DNA of 43,918 nucleotides from Prosthecobacter debontii (GTDB taxonomy: Bacteria > Verrucomicrobiota > Verrucomicrobiia > Verrucomicrobiales > Verrucomicrobiaceae), in NCBI GenBank assembly GCA_945869675.1, contig CAMBPS010000022.1, forward strand, positions 1-43,918. The letters are read 5' to 3'. The notes under the pieces are model-generated. The model searched no databases. It was not told the origin of the DNA and was given only the letters and a program-made list of their open reading frames with translations. Numbering within the stretch: position 1 is the stretch's first letter; each line of letters begins with the position of its first letter. Below are positions 34,223 to 43,643 of this stretch, piece by piece. Made by a program: the position numbers and the translations under genes.

Positions 34223-35473
34223 TCAGCCTCTATGATTATCGGGCTCTTTTGGCTGAATCATGAGCACCAGTGCTACGGAAAAAATGCATAAACAGGCGAA
34301 GAGGCCAAAGGTCACATTCATGGATACTTTCATGTCAGTGAGTGCCCCGTAGCCCCAGTCGGCAATCCCGCCGCTTGTCATACTGACTAGATTCATCAAT
34401 CCATAACCCGTGGCCCGAAGCTCAGGGCGCGTGATTTGGGAGAGAATCGGCATGTTGTTGCCATCAAAAAATCCCCAGCCAATGCCAAACAGAATCAGGG
34501 AGACAATCGCTAGCTCAAACGAATGCAGTCCAGGCGCATTGCCCACGCCAAAAAGGGCGGGCACTATCATCATCATGCCAAGAGCACTGACATAGATCCG
34601 GCCTCTGGAAGTCTTGCGCATCCAGCGATCTGCCAACCAGCCACCGACCATCGCTGACATCAAAGCAGCTGCTTGCCAATACAGCGTTGCAGATACCCCT
34701 GCTTTGCCCTGACTGATATTAAACTCCTTTTGTAAAATGGCAGGCATCCAGTCCCGAACGACCCAGGCTGCTACGGCAGGCAGGGTGAAATACAGCACCA
34801 GCAATAAAAAGGAACGGTTTGTCAAAAGCTCACCTAAGGCCACCAGCACCGAGGGTTTTTCCGTCTGCGGCGCACCTGCCACTCTGGGCGCGTCTTTGAT
34901 GAGTAGCAGCAAAGGCAACGCATACAAAATGCCCACTAGCCCCGTGTAATCAAAGGCACCACGCCAACCAAAGTCTGGCCACTCATTCACATACCCGGCA
35001 AAGCCGCCCAACATGACGCCGCAGTAAATCCCAGCCTGATGAATCCCCACAGCCCGGGATCTCGTGTTTCCGGTGTGATAATCGGCGATCAGGGCTAATG
35101 CCGCTGGAATGTAAAAGGCCTCACTGATCCCCATCGCCGTTCTTGCCCAAAGCAGCTCATGATAATCCTGCACATGGCCCGTCAAATAAGTGATCGCCGA
35201 CCAGACAATCAGACTGCCACAAATGGCATATTTTCGACTGAAGCGATCCGCAATGTAGCCGCCAATCGGGCTAAAAAAGGCATACACCCATTTGAATTGT
35301 CCCAGCATGTAACCCCAGTTCGCTTCACTGCCGATGCTCGGCACATCTCCCATGACTGAGGTCTTCATCGACGCGATCATCTGCCGATCGAGGTAATTCA
35401 GCAGCGCTACGGGAAAGAGCAGTGCCACGATTAGCCAAGCGGTGCGTGAGCTGGAGGGATGATCATTCGTCAT
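34223..35473 (-). CDS. MFS transporter (anion:cation symporter-like)
   Basis: A 416-aa protein with 12 hydrophobic helices. MFS signature A is seen after the second helix as GGYIADRFSRKYAI, and a second copy, GGWLADRWMRKTSRGR, begins the C-terminal half. The style resembles the hexuronate/phthalate-type ACS subfamily (sugar acids). Substrate not predictable. It ends 48 bp upstream of the PilT-like gene on the same strand, and the start ATG 35473 follows a short gap after the small lipoprotein gene. Confidence 0.88.
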   Translation of the reverse strand: MTNDHPSSSRTAWLIVALLFPVALLNYLDRQMIASMKTSVMGDVPSIGSEANWGYMLGQFKWVYAFFSPIGGYIADRFSRKYAICGSLIVWSAITYLTGHVQDYHELLWARTAMGISEAFYIPAALALIADYHTGNTRSRAVGIHQAGIYCGVMLGGFAGYVNEWPDFGWRGAFDYTGLVGILYALPLLLLIKDAPRVAGAPQTEKPSVLVALGELLTNRSFLLLVLYFTLPAVAAWVVRDWMPAILQKEFNISQGKAGVSATLYWQAAALMSAMVGGWLADRWMRKTSRGRIYVSALGMMMIVPALFGVGNAPGLHSFELAIVSLILFGIGWGFFDGNNMPILSQITRPELRATGYGLMNLVSMTSGGIADWGYGALTDMKVSMNVTFGLFACLCIFSVALVLMIQPKEPDNHRG

Positions 35474-35562
35474 GAACTGCTTAAATCACAGATCTCCCAC
35501 TTAGCCTAGCATAAAACCTTGTGGATTCTTGACTGGGCCATGACAAACCTCAGCATCCCCCA

Positions 35563-36006
35563 TTAACGACACCCCAGACCCACCGGTCGCCTCAGCAACC
35601 GAGTTCCTTGAATGATGTCCGCACGGTGTTCAGGCGTCCCTTGATTCACAAGATTCTGAAGGCTCTGCGTCGTATCCAAAATCGCCTGCACCTTGCTGCC
35701 CACACTTCCTGAGTGTTGCAGCAGTTCTCCTGTCATCACCTGATAGACGACGGACATCTCCAGCACATACCAGTCATCCAGCCGATACACTTCCTTGCTG
35801 CCTAGCAGACTGCCAGCCGTCGATCCAACTCTTTCAGGTCGGGATCTTGGCGGCAGCGATTGGTAAAGCCGCTGCCGGCTCACGGGGAACTCCAGCTGAC
35901 TCAATCGCCGTTGATAAGCTTGACCGCGTCCCATCTCGTCGGATGGCAGCATCGAGCATCCAGTTCCTAGCAGCAGCGCTAGTAAAGTGAGATGCCCATG
36001 AAACAT
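35563..36006 (-). CDS. Small putative lipoprotein
   Basis: 147 aa from ATG 36006. The N-terminus MFHGHLTLLALLLGTGCSML is a lipoprotein signal with lipobox GTGC (Cys17). The mature part is about 130 residues with SAM-like charged segments and no recognised domain. The gene is tail-to-head with speA on the minus strand and begins 35 bp after its stop. A longer frame upstream overlaps speA and is rejected. Confidence 0.65.
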   Translation of the reverse strand: MFHGHLTLLALLLGTGCSMLPSDEMGRGQAYQRRLSQLEFPVSRQRLYQSLPPRSRPERVGSTAGSLLGSKEVYRLDDWYVLEMSVVYQVMTGELLQHSGSVGSKVQAILDTTQSLQNLVNQGTPEHRADIIQGTRLLRRPVGLGCR

Positions 36007-36040
36007 GCCGGGATTGAATCCGCTGAAATGAGGACTGAGC

Positions 36041-37990
36041 TTAACTTTCGAAGTAAGTGTAGCCGCGCAGGCCAGCCTCAAAGGCACCCATGATCTCGCG
36101 GCGCTCCGTTGGAGTGATGCGATTGGAGACGACGGCGCTTTCAGCCAGGTTGCGGAAGCGTGTGGCTAGATCTTTCGGATCATACTCGACGTAGCTGAGC
36201 ACTTCAGAGACACTGTCGCCTTCTTGTTCTCGGCGATATTTGAGTTTGCCGTTTTCGATGGAAACACTGACGACGTTGGTATCCCCCAAGAGGTTGTGCA
36301 GATCTCCGAGGGTCTCTTGATAGGCACCGACCAGGAAGATGCCGAGCATGTAATCGACGCCGGACTCGATCTCAGGATCATGCAGGGGCAGGCTTTCACA
36401 GATTTGGCCACCATGGGCGAATTTGTCGATCTTACCGTCACTGTCACAGGTGATGTCGGAAAGCACGGCATTGCGTGTGGGCTTCTCTTTCAGACGATGA
36501 ATCGGCATCACGGGGAAGATCTGATCGATGGCCCAAAGGTCAGGCAGACTCTGGAAGACGCTGAAGTTTCCATAATAATAATCGGTCATGACCGCGGCCA
36601 TGCGGTCCATTTGGCTGCCGTCGTGGCCCACGGATTCCAGCTTGCCTGAAACCCAGGTCATGACTCCCCAGTACATTTCTTCGCCAAGAGAGCGGTCACG
36701 TAGGCCGATCTTACCGTAGCTAAATTCAGTGCGGAGTTTGTCGCGGTAGTAAACAGCGTCGTTGTAGATTTCCTGAAGGCGCTCGCGTGTCAGTTTGCTA
36801 TTGTTTGTCAGGCTTTCCTCATGCAGTTCGGCCAAGTTTTTCAGTAGGGCAGGGGCGTCTTTGGCGAGCTCGATGCTGCCAGTTGGCGGCTCAAAGCGAT
36901 TCACATCGAGGATATTGATCACCAGAACCGAGTAGTAGGCTACAATGGCGCGGCCAGACTCCGTGATGATGTCTGGGTGCGGCACGCCAGCTTCGGCGGT
37001 GACTTCACTGATGGCTTCGATTACGTCGGCACAGTATTCTTTGGTGCCGTAGTTGCTGGATGCCGAGGTGGTGCCTTTAAATCCGTCGTAGCTGATGGCT
37101 AAGCCGCCGCCAAGATCGAGGATGCCCATGCGAGCGCCTTCTTGAACCAGTCCGCAATACACACGTGCGGCTTCAGTGACTGCTTGGCGAATGGCGCGGA
37201 TGTTCGGGATCTGGCTACCTTGATGATAATGCAGCATGCGTAGGCAATCGAGCATGCCTTCTTCACGCAGGGTATCGACCACCGTCATGAGCTGGGAGAT
37301 ATTCAGGCCGAAGACGCTGGCATCACCACCTGAACCGGCCCAGTGACCGGCGCTCTCAGCGCTGAGCTTAAAGCGCACGCCCAGAGTGGGCCGAACGCCC
37401 ATTTTCTTACTGCGTTCTAGAATGAGTTTCAGCTCGGACGGCATTTCCAGAACCATGATCACTTGCAGGCCCATTTTTTGAGCATATAGGGCTAGGTCGA
37501 TGAATTCTTCGTCCTTGTAACCATTGCAGACAATGTAGGCCTCAGGGTCATGCATGTAGGCCAAGGCAGCAATTAGCTCAGGCTTGCTGCCAGCTTCGAG
37601 CCCGTAGTGATACTTGCGGCCATAACGAGTGATCTCGTCGATCACCTCTTGCTGTTGATTGACCTTGATCGGATAGACGCCACGGTAAGCACCCTGATAC
37701 TTAGCTTCGCGGATGGAGCTGGCAAAGCCTTCGTTCAGCTCATCGATGCGCCAGCGGAGCAGATCTCCGAAGCGGATCAAAACAGGCAACTGAGTGCCGC
37801 GATCCCGCAGGCCTTTGACGATTTGAGCCAGTGAGACTGGCTTGGTCTTTTTGCCGTCTTTTAAGTTCACCACTACCTCACCCCTTGCAGAGACGTCAAA
37901 GTATCCGTGGCCCCACTCGCGGATGCCATAGAGTTCAGCGCTATCTTCGATGGTCCAAGGGGGTGTTTTTGTGCGGCGTTCCGTAGTCAT
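36041..37990 (-). CDS. speA: Biosynthetic arginine decarboxylase
   Basis: A 649-aa PLP enzyme that makes agmatine from arginine, the first step of one route to putrescine. PLP lysine lies in YPIKVNQ (Lys109). GLEAGSKPELIAALA and RMLHYHQGSQIPNI match the family, and the C-terminal half contains the second beta-barrel domain. The length agrees with SpeA (about 630-660 aa). Start ATG 37990 gives MTTERRTKTPPWT; the frame is open to 38068. No agmatinase or agmatine deiminase gene is visible in the window. It diverges from queA, with a 173-bp gap. Confidence 0.95.
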   Translation of the reverse strand: MTTERRTKTPPWTIEDSAELYGIREWGHGYFDVSARGEVVVNLKDGKKTKPVSLAQIVKGLRDRGTQLPVLIRFGDLLRWRIDELNEGFASSIREAKYQGAYRGVYPIKVNQQQEVIDEITRYGRKYHYGLEAGSKPELIAALAYMHDPEAYIVCNGYKDEEFIDLALYAQKMGLQVIMVLEMPSELKLILERSKKMGVRPTLGVRFKLSAESAGHWAGSGGDASVFGLNISQLMTVVDTLREEGMLDCLRMLHYHQGSQIPNIRAIRQAVTEAARVYCGLVQEGARMGILDLGGGLAISYDGFKGTTSASSNYGTKEYCADVIEAISEVTAEAGVPHPDIITESGRAIVAYYSVLVINILDVNRFEPPTGSIELAKDAPALLKNLAELHEESLTNNSKLTRERLQEIYNDAVYYRDKLRTEFSYGKIGLRDRSLGEEMYWGVMTWVSGKLESVGHDGSQMDRMAAVMTDYYYGNFSVFQSLPDLWAIDQIFPVMPIHRLKEKPTRNAVLSDITCDSDGKIDKFAHGGQICESLPLHDPEIESGVDYMLGIFLVGAYQETLGDLHNLLGDTNVVSVSIENGKLKYRREQEGDSVSEVLSYVEYDPKDLATRFRNLAESAVVSNRITPTERREIMGAFEAGLRGYTYFES

Positions 37991-38163
37991 GTAAGGACCG
38001 CGATTATGGGGGCATTCTCGGGGATGAAAAGTGAAACTGTGTGCTGAGGGCCAATTCCTTTGTGACAATTGCTGGTCGGCAAACTTCCTTTCGGTGCAGG
38101 AGTCGCATGACGAAAGTGCATCCTTGTGTCAAAGATGCAGGCTGATTCCCCCTTTTTCTTGCC

Positions 38164-39138
38164 GTGCTTACCACTGACTTTGATTACCCTTTGCCACCTG
38201 AATTGATTGCTAGCCAACCACTCGCGGATCGGGCTGGCTCACGCATGTTGGTCGTTCATCGGGATCGTGGTATCCTTGAGCATCGGCAGTTCCGTGATCT
38301 GCCAGAGTTCATTCGGAGTGACGATCTGCTGGTGCTAAATAATACCCGAGTTGTGCCAGCCCGCTTCTTTTCTGACGACAGTTCGCGCGAGGTTCTGCGG
38401 GTCGAGCCCCTCACACCCACCCTCTGGCGCTGCATGGTCAAGCCTGGCAAGCGCTTCAAACTTGGCCACACGGTCAGTATTGGCGGCTGCAAGGGGACGG
38501 TGAGGGAGATTTTAGACAATGGAGATCGTGTGATCGAGTGGGATCAGATCGTGGATGAAACAAAGCACGGTCATCTGGCGCTGCCACATTACATGAACCG
38601 GGATGACCAGCCTTCCGATCGTGAGCGCTATCAGACGGTCTATGCGAAGACGGAGGGTGCGATCGCTGCACCCACCGCAGGCCTGCATTTCACCCCCGAG
38701 TTATTGGCAGCATTGCCGCATGCCTTTGTCACGCTGCATGTCGGTGTCGGCACCTTTCAGCCAGTGAAGGTGGAAAAGATCGAAGAGCATCAGATGCACG
38801 CCGAGTCTTATTTTGTGACTCAAGAAACAGCAGAGGCTGTGGCCAAAGCTTCCCGAGTCATTGCAGTAGGCACCACGGCCATGCGCACTTTAGAAACCGT
38901 GGCTCGGGATCATGGCCGCGTGGTGGTAGCTTCTGGCAGCACCGACATCTTCATTTATCCAGGATACAAGTTCCACGCCGTGGGTGCACTGCTCACGAAC
39001 TTCCATCTGCCAAAATCCACCTTGATGATGTTGGTGAGCGCTTTTGCCACCAAGGATCTTATCATGCAGGCCTACAAAGAAGCCGTCCGCGAGCATTACC
39101 GCTTCTTTAGTTATGGGGATTGCATGCTGATTCTCTAG
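38164..39138 (+). CDS. queA: S-adenosylmethionine:tRNA ribosyltransferase-isomerase
   Basis: Makes epoxyqueuosine from preQ1-tRNA by adding the ribosyl group of SAM. The 324-aa protein begins DFDYPLPPELIASQPLADR and contains LVLNNTRVVPAR, TAGLHFTPELL and VGVGTFQPVKVEKIEEHQMH, all QueA signatures, and ends with FFSYGDCMLIL. The start is GTG at 38164. An inverted repeat TGCATC/GATGCA (about 38118-38142) lies upstream. I see no preQ1 riboswitch fold. queA stands without tgt or queG here. Confidence 0.96.
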   Translation: MLTTDFDYPLPPELIASQPLADRAGSRMLVVHRDRGILEHRQFRDLPEFIRSDDLLVLNNTRVVPARFFSDDSSREVLRVEPLTPTLWRCMVKPGKRFKLGHTVSIGGCKGTVREILDNGDRVIEWDQIVDETKHGHLALPHYMNRDDQPSDRERYQTVYAKTEGAIAAPTAGLHFTPELLAALPHAFVTLHVGVGTFQPVKVEKIEEHQMHAESYFVTQETAEAVAKASRVIAVGTTAMRTLETVARDHGRVVVASGSTDIFIYPGYKFHAVGALLTNFHLPKSTLMMLVSAFATKDLIMQAYKEAVREHYRFFSYGDCMLIL

Positions 39139-39153
39139 CCCGATTGCAAAGGG

Positions 39154-39627
39154 TTAAATCACCGCCAGGACCTGACTCAGATGCTCATCCGGCTTCACCT
39201 TCGGGAAGACCGCACGTACCTTGCCGTCTGGAGCAATGACAAAGGTGGTCCGCTCGGTGCCCATGTAGGTTTTGCCATACATGCTTTTCTCGACCCAGAC
39301 GCCATAGGCATTGGCAATCTCGTGAGCTTCGTCACTCAGGATGGCAAAGGGCAGGGAATGCTTTTGGATGAACTTTTCGTGGCTCTTGATGGAGTCAATG
39401 CTGACGCCCAGGACGGTGGCTTTGTCTGAAATCTGCGCCCAACCATCACGCAAAGCACAGGCTTGTTTGGTGCAGCCGGGCGTGTCGTCTTTCGGATAAA
39501 AATACAGCACCACAACGTTGCCTTTCAGATCCGCCAGACTGAGTGTTTTAGCGACAGGATAATCGCCACCGACGACGAGTGCTGAGAAGGACGGGGCTTT
39601 GCTGCCTGGAGCCGGATGGGGTTTCAT
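39154..39627 (-). CDS. bcp: Peroxiredoxin of the Bcp/PrxQ type
   Basis: A 157-aa thiol peroxidase of the thioredoxin fold. Peroxidatic Cys52 and resolving Cys57 lie in TPGCTKQACALR, the atypical two-Cys arrangement of Bcp. YFYPKDDTPG precedes it, and VLGVSIDSIKSHEKF is the later conserved strand. Functions in peroxide defence. It converges with queA and lies just downstream of the NfeD-like gene on the minus strand, possibly cotranscribed. Confidence 0.95.
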   Translation of the reverse strand: MKPHPAPGSKAPSFSALVVGGDYPVAKTLSLADLKGNVVVLYFYPKDDTPGCTKQACALRDGWAQISDKATVLGVSIDSIKSHEKFIQKHSLPFAILSDEAHEIANAYGVWVEKSMYGKTYMGTERTTFVIAPDGKVRAVFPKVKPDEHLSQVLAVI

Positions 39628-39638
39628 AGAGTGAAATG

Positions 39639-40115
39639 TTACGAGACAACCCGCACGATTAGATTCCCTGGTTCGCTGCCTGTGACTCGAATCGTCGTTT
39701 TTTCTGGGGTGAACCCATCCTCGCAGCGCACCTCCCAGTGCTTGCCACCGATCTTAGCGCGGCCCAGCGGACGCAGTTCAGTGACTGCCACACCTTGGCT
39801 ATTCAGAGCCGGCTGATGACTGTTATCTGGGGATTCAATCTGCGTCGTCAGTGTCAGCGTACGATTCCAAAACTTCACGGCCATATACTTCAGCCAGACC
39901 AGTAAGCTCACGGTTGAGAAAAAGAGAATGCACGCTGCTAAACCTCTGCGACCCCAGGTTGACCAGCCTGACAGTTCTTCCGAATTGAGCGTCAGCGTCA
40001 GAGCCATCACCAGGCAGACAAAGCCAAGGATACCTGTAATCCAGCCTGGAAGAAACGTTTCCAGCATCATGAGCAGCAGGCCAAAGAAGGCGAGAGTGGC
40101 GATGGTCAGCAGCAT
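39639..40115 (-). CDS. NfeD-like membrane protein
   Basis: A 158-aa protein with three to four transmembrane helices in the first ~90 residues (LLTIATLAFFGLLLMMLETF, ITGILGFVCLVMAL, LAACILFFSTVSLLVWL). A soluble C-terminal OB-fold-like domain contains GVAVTELRPLGRAKIGG, typical of NfeD, and ends around GNLIVRVV. NfeD proteins usually pair with SPFH/flotillin proteins in membrane microdomains. No SPFH gene adjoins it. It lies 12 bp upstream of bcp. Confidence 0.8.
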   Translation of the reverse strand: MLLTIATLAFFGLLLMMLETFLPGWITGILGFVCLVMALTLTLNSEELSGWSTWGRRGLAACILFFSTVSLLVWLKYMAVKFWNRTLTLTTQIESPDNSHQPALNSQGVAVTELRPLGRAKIGGKHWEVRCEDGFTPEKTTIRVTGSEPGNLIVRVVS

Positions 40116-40321
40116 GAACCAACCGTGTCCGCTGCCTTGGAATCGTCAAGACGAGGTTAATCGTGCTGCACTGCAGGCCAAAGGCACGATCGCCACTGGA
40201 GTCATCGCGTCGTCGAATCCAAGAAGCTTTTTTAAATCACGATCGATCAGACAGCTGGTTGAGTCTTTTCTCGCAGGGCTGCAGTGGACATTGGCCTCGA
40301 ACCATCCTTTGATACAGTCCC
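40116..40321. other. 206-bp intergenic region before thiE
   Basis: The interval between the divergent NfeD-like gene and thiE. ATCGTGC and GCACGAT (about 40163-40193) form a perfect 7-bp stem. I looked for the TPP riboswitch consensus expected before a thiamine gene (CTGAGA and the ACC-CTGA element) and do not see it, so thiE is probably not controlled by THI-box RNA here. Confidence 0.4.
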
Positions 40322-40966
40322 ATGTCTGACGCCCGTCCTTCTTTCCCCACTCTGCAAGCTGCCCGCCTCTACGGCATCCTCGACCTTGGTTATGTCTTGC
40401 CGACGCAGGTCGAGTCGATGACGGAGTCTCTCTGTCTTGGCGGGGTGGACCTGCTGCAGCTCCGTGCCAAGAAGCTGACGCTTCAAGAGATCGAAAAACT
40501 AGCCCGTCTTATGTTGCCCATCACACGTGCGCATGGCGTGCCCTTCATCATCAATGATCATTTGGCCATCGCTGCTGAGATTGGCTCTGAGGGTGTGCAT
40601 GTTGGTCAGGATGACGATGCTGTGGCCAAGGCTCGCGCCGTTGTCGGGCCCGAGGTCTTTGTCGGTAAATCCACCCACAGCCTAGCCCAAGCTACAGCGG
40701 CTCAGGTTGAAGCTGCCGATTACATTGGCTTCGGACCGCTCTATGCCACCGGCACCAAGCCTGATTACGTGCCTATCGGCATTCATGACATCCGCCAAGT
40801 TCATCAAGAGGTGAAGCTGCCCATCTTTTGCATTGGTGGCGTCAATTTGCCGCGCCTGCCAGAGATCGTTCAAGCGGGCGCGCGCCGGGTGGTCGTGGTT
40901 TCCGCCTTGTTGCAGGCTGCTTCCATTTCCCAGTATGTGCAGGAAGTGAAAGCGCTGCTTCCCTGA
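40322..40966 (+). CDS. thiE: Thiamine-phosphate synthase
   Basis: A 214-aa TIM-barrel enzyme that joins the HMP-pyrophosphate and thiazole-phosphate halves of thiamine. Conserved strands are visible: LLQLRAKKLT, FIINDHLAIA, GVHVGQDD, IGFGPLYATGTK and PIFCIGGVN, giving the pyrophosphate- and substrate-binding loops. Standard length. The start is ATG at 40322. No other thiamine gene is near. The LolA-like gene begins 27 bp after the stop, so the three genes up to 42.1 kb may be one transcript. Confidence 0.93.
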   Translation: MSDARPSFPTLQAARLYGILDLGYVLPTQVESMTESLCLGGVDLLQLRAKKLTLQEIEKLARLMLPITRAHGVPFIINDHLAIAAEIGSEGVHVGQDDDAVAKARAVVGPEVFVGKSTHSLAQATAAQVEAADYIGFGPLYATGTKPDYVPIGIHDIRQVHQEVKLPIFCIGGVNLPRLPEIVQAGARRVVVVSALLQAASISQYVQEVKALLP

Positions 40967-40992
40967 ACCCTTGCTCATTTCTCTTGCTGCTC

Positions 40993-41640
40993 ATGCCCCC
41001 TTTTCTGCGCCTATTTGGCCTGTCTCTACTGGCCTTGTCCTCCGCCTTTCCGCAGGCTGTAAACCTGCCCAAGCCTGACCCTGAACTGCCCGCCATCATG
41101 AAAGAATGGGCCGAGGCCCAACAGGCCGTGGGTGACATGGAAGTGGCCTTTGAGCAGACCCGAACCATCCCAGCACTGAAAAAGCCCGTGATGGCACCAG
41201 GGAAGTTTTGGCGCTTTACCGACGGTGCCTTCCGATGGGAAATGGGATCTCCTACCGCGACCATCTTAGTTCATGATTTGAAAGAGTTCCGTGTCCGTGA
41301 ATCCGCGGAGGCCCCTTGGCAGGTTTTACAAGAGGATGATGCCCGCTACCGTATGTGGGCCAGATTTCTCAGCGGTCGGGAGGCCTCACCCAAGGATATC
41401 AGCCGCCATTTTGTCGTCAAAGAAGCGGTCGATAGTCCCGGCATCACCACGGTGACCTTGCAGCCCAAAGCCCCCTTCATACGGCGCTATCTCAATCAGC
41501 TCGATCTCCAGATCAGCCAGTCCACCAAGCTGCTCGTCCAGCTACGAGTCATTCAAGGAGATGGCACTGTCGTCCTCATGCGCTTTGCCCAGCCCAAACC
41601 CGTGTCTCAAGACTTGAAGATCCAGTTGCTGTCTCGCTAA
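40993..41640 (+). CDS. LolA-like outer-membrane lipoprotein carrier
   Basis: A 215-aa protein with signal peptide MPPFLRLFGLSLLALSSAFP. The mature part has the LolA/LolB-like beta-barrel pattern: DMEVAFEQTRTIPAL, GKFWRFTDGAFRWEMGSP and FIRRYLNQLDLQISQSTKLL. Periplasmic LolA shuttles lipoproteins to the outer membrane. The similarity is at fold level, so it may be a specialised paralogue. ATG 40993 is chosen for the signal peptide. It is followed two bases later by the start of the TPR gene. Confidence 0.8.
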   Translation: MPPFLRLFGLSLLALSSAFPQAVNLPKPDPELPAIMKEWAEAQQAVGDMEVAFEQTRTIPALKKPVMAPGKFWRFTDGAFRWEMGSPTATILVHDLKEFRVRESAEAPWQVLQEDDARYRMWARFLSGREASPKDISRHFVVKEAVDSPGITTVTLQPKAPFIRRYLNQLDLQISQSTKLLVQLRVIQGDGTVVLMRFAQPKPVSQDLKIQLLSR

Positions 41641-41650
41641 AATGCCCCTC

Positions 41651-42124
41651 ATGAAACTCACCGCATTCTTGACCCTCATCGTCTTTCCGTTGCTCGCGGC
41701 GGAGCCGCCGCAGCAACCTAAACACGACAGTCAAACGCAACTGATGACGGCTCATTCCTTGCGCGAGCAAGGTCAGCGGGCGGCAGCCAGAGAAATCTAT
41801 GCGCACATTGCCGCAGACACAGCGGCATCTCCGTTCGCCCGAAGCGGGGCACAAGTTTGGTTCGGTCACATTCTCCGCGACGAAGGCAAGCTTGGCCAAG
41901 CGATCGAGGCTTACTCTAAGGTGCTTTTCATTCCAGGTGCCAACCCGCATCACATCAGCGAAGCTCATGTTTGGCTCGGTCAGATTCATTTCACCTGTGG
42001 TAACTTCAAGTCTGCCAAGCGCGAATTTTCTCTCGTGCTTACGCTCCCAGCAAATGTGGCCGATCACATTCGGCATGCACAACAACGCCTCGCTCGAATC
42101 AAATATCTTACCAAAGATGCGTGA
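41651..42124 (+). CDS. Secreted tetratricopeptide-repeat protein
   Basis: A 157-aa protein with signal peptide MKLTAFLTLIVFPLLAAEPP. The mature part is built of TPR-like helix pairs: SLREQGQRAAAREIYAHIAA, GAQVWFGHILRDEGKLGQAIEAYSKV (split across repeats) and EAHVWLGQIHFTCGNFKSAKREF. TPRs mediate protein interactions in the periplasm. Start ATG 41651; ATG 41642 is three codons upstream. It is directly downstream of the LolA-like gene, and the pair may act together in the envelope (inference). Confidence 0.8.
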   Translation: MKLTAFLTLIVFPLLAAEPPQQPKHDSQTQLMTAHSLREQGQRAAAREIYAHIAADTAASPFARSGAQVWFGHILRDEGKLGQAIEAYSKVLFIPGANPHHISEAHVWLGQIHFTCGNFKSAKREFSLVLTLPANVADHIRHAQQRLARIKYLTKDA

Positions 42125-42189
42125 CCATTCTTGCCAGTGCCCGCCAGTCATCTCTCGACAGGCACTGAAATCTAAACCAGATTGTGGTC

Positions 42190-42534
42190 ATGAGCAGATC
42201 AGCCTTTGATCGACACTACTACGACGCCAACAACTGGAAGTTGGGGTTCATTTACTTTTGCAAAGCGGATCAGCGTATCGTCGTTCCAAAGCGCCTTCGA
42301 GGACTTGGATGGACGCTCAACTTTGCTCGCCCATTAGCCTTGCCCTTCTTGGGATTGCTCCTGGCATTTGCGTTCGGAGCTAGAGAGCTGGTGCGTTCCT
42401 TGAATGGAAGTGCAGATTTGCCATTCGTGGTCTCGTTGCTGTTGGTTTTTGGGATTGTAGCCTTGTTTTATCGAATGTCGATTTCTAGACCTAGTTCTGG
42501 GCCATCGGATGACGAGGCGGCAGGTGAGCCTTGA
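42190..42534 (+). CDS. DUF5808-like small membrane protein
   Basis: A 114-aa protein. The N-terminal ~40 residues read YDANNWKLGFIYFCKAD and IVVPKRLRGLGWTLNFARP, which matches the DUF5808 pattern (NWK...YF...R..VPKR.G.GWTLNFARP). Two transmembrane helices follow (about 45-65 and 75-95). The tail is polar and acidic. In DUF5808-containing proteins this domain usually sits next to membrane helices; its function is not known. The start is ATG 42190, and GTG 42184 is an alternative. It stands alone between the TPR gene and the isomerase. Confidence 0.7.
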   Translation: MSRSAFDRHYYDANNWKLGFIYFCKADQRIVVPKRLRGLGWTLNFARPLALPFLGLLLAFAFGARELVRSLNGSADLPFVVSLLLVFGIVALFYRMSISRPSSGPSDDEAAGEP

Positions 42535-42668
42535 TGAGCAGGACCACCGCCAAACGAAGGCCGCATAAAACAGATGCAAGCAAGGGCTTCTATGGCATCT
42601 GTCGTATGACTGCTGCTCGCCAGCACCTGATCTGAATGGCGAGGTGTCGATTTAACTTTGCCCATTTC

Positions 42669-43643
42669 ATGAAACCGAACTCTCTCAAGTCCACTCGCCG
42701 AAACTTCCTGCGTCTCGCCGCACTGACACCGCTGGCCACAGGTTCCTCGTCACGCGCTTTGACCCCCATCTCACGAACGGGTGCTGCCTCATTCACCCCC
42801 GCTCTGAATGCTTACTCGTTTCTTGAACAGCTAAATGCCAACCTAGCCGACCCAAGCACGGGCGTGGATCTTTTTGGTGTGGTGGACTTCTGTGCTAAGC
42901 ATGACATTGAGGCGGTGGATCTAACGGGCTACTTTTTCCCCGGCTATCCCAAGGCACCGGCAGATAGTTACGTGAACCGCATGAAGCGCTATGTGCATGA
43001 TCGCGGCATCGTCATTAGCGGCACAGGAGTGAAAAATGATTTTGCTACCGCGGACAAGGCCGTGCGTGCTGAGGGCGTTGAACTGACAAAGGTGTGGATC
43101 GAAGTTGCCGCGCGTCTCGGGGCTCCAGTCATCCGTGTCTTCGCGGGTCCGCAGACCAAGAATTCAAAAGACTGGCAGGCCGCCGCGGGCAACGCGAAGC
43201 GTGAAGATGTAGAGGGCTGGATGGCTGAGGCATTGCATCCCTGTGCGGAGCATGGTGAGAAGTTTGGCGTGACCGTTGCGGTGCAGAATCACGGCGACTT
43301 CATTCGCACTGGCCCTGAGCACCTGAGCCTGCTTCAGAGGGTGGATCACTCATGGTGCGGACCGCTCGTGGATACGGGCAAGTATTTCTCGGATGACCCG
43401 TATGCTGACATTGCGATGATGGTGCCCCATGCGGTCAATTGGCAGATCAAGGAGACGCTGGGTAGCAGTCTCAAGTCGCCCCCAACCGATTACCCAAAAT
43501 TGGCAAAGATCATCCATGATGGTGGTTATCGTGGCTTTGTTCCCATTGAGACGCTGGCGATGAAACGCAAGGACTACGACCCGGCTGTTGAGGTGGTGAA
43601 GGTTCTCACTGCCATGCGTGAAGCCATCGCAGGACTCAAATGA
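42669..43643 (+). CDS. Tat-exported sugar phosphate isomerase/epimerase-like protein (AP2Ec/xylose isomerase barrel)
   Basis: A 324-aa protein. The twin-arginine signal STRRNFLRLAALTPLATGSS marks export in folded form. The rest is an AP-endonuclease-2-like TIM barrel: DFCAKHDIEAVDLTGYFFPG, APVIRVFAGP and FGVTVAVQNHGD fit the family, whose members bind divalent metals. Such exported isomerases are abundant in planctomycetes and verrucomicrobia, and probably act on sugars or inositols. ATG 42669 gives the Tat signal. The substrate is not known. Confidence 0.85.
   Translation: MKPNSLKSTRRNFLRLAALTPLATGSSSRALTPISRTGAASFTPALNAYSFLEQLNANLADPSTGVDLFGVVDFCAKHDIEAVDLTGYFFPGYPKAPADSYVNRMKRYVHDRGIVISGTGVKNDFATADKAVRAEGVELTKVWIEVAARLGAPVIRVFAGPQTKNSKDWQAAAGNAKREDVEGWMAEALHPCAEHGEKFGVTVAVQNHGDFIRTGPEHLSLLQRVDHSWCGPLVDTGKYFSDDPYADIAMMVPHAVNWQIKETLGSSLKSPPTDYPKLAKIIHDGGYRGFVPIETLAMKRKDYDPAVEVVKVLTAMREAIAGLK

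Noticed and set aside
40116..40321. A TPP riboswitch before thiE.
   Set aside because: The conserved CTGAGA and ACC...CTGA elements are not present on the plus strand.
39928..40329. A 133-codon plus-strand frame across the NfeD-like gene and the intergenic region.
   Set aside because: More than half overlaps the well-supported NfeD-like gene on the other strand, and no family resemblance is visible in the rest.
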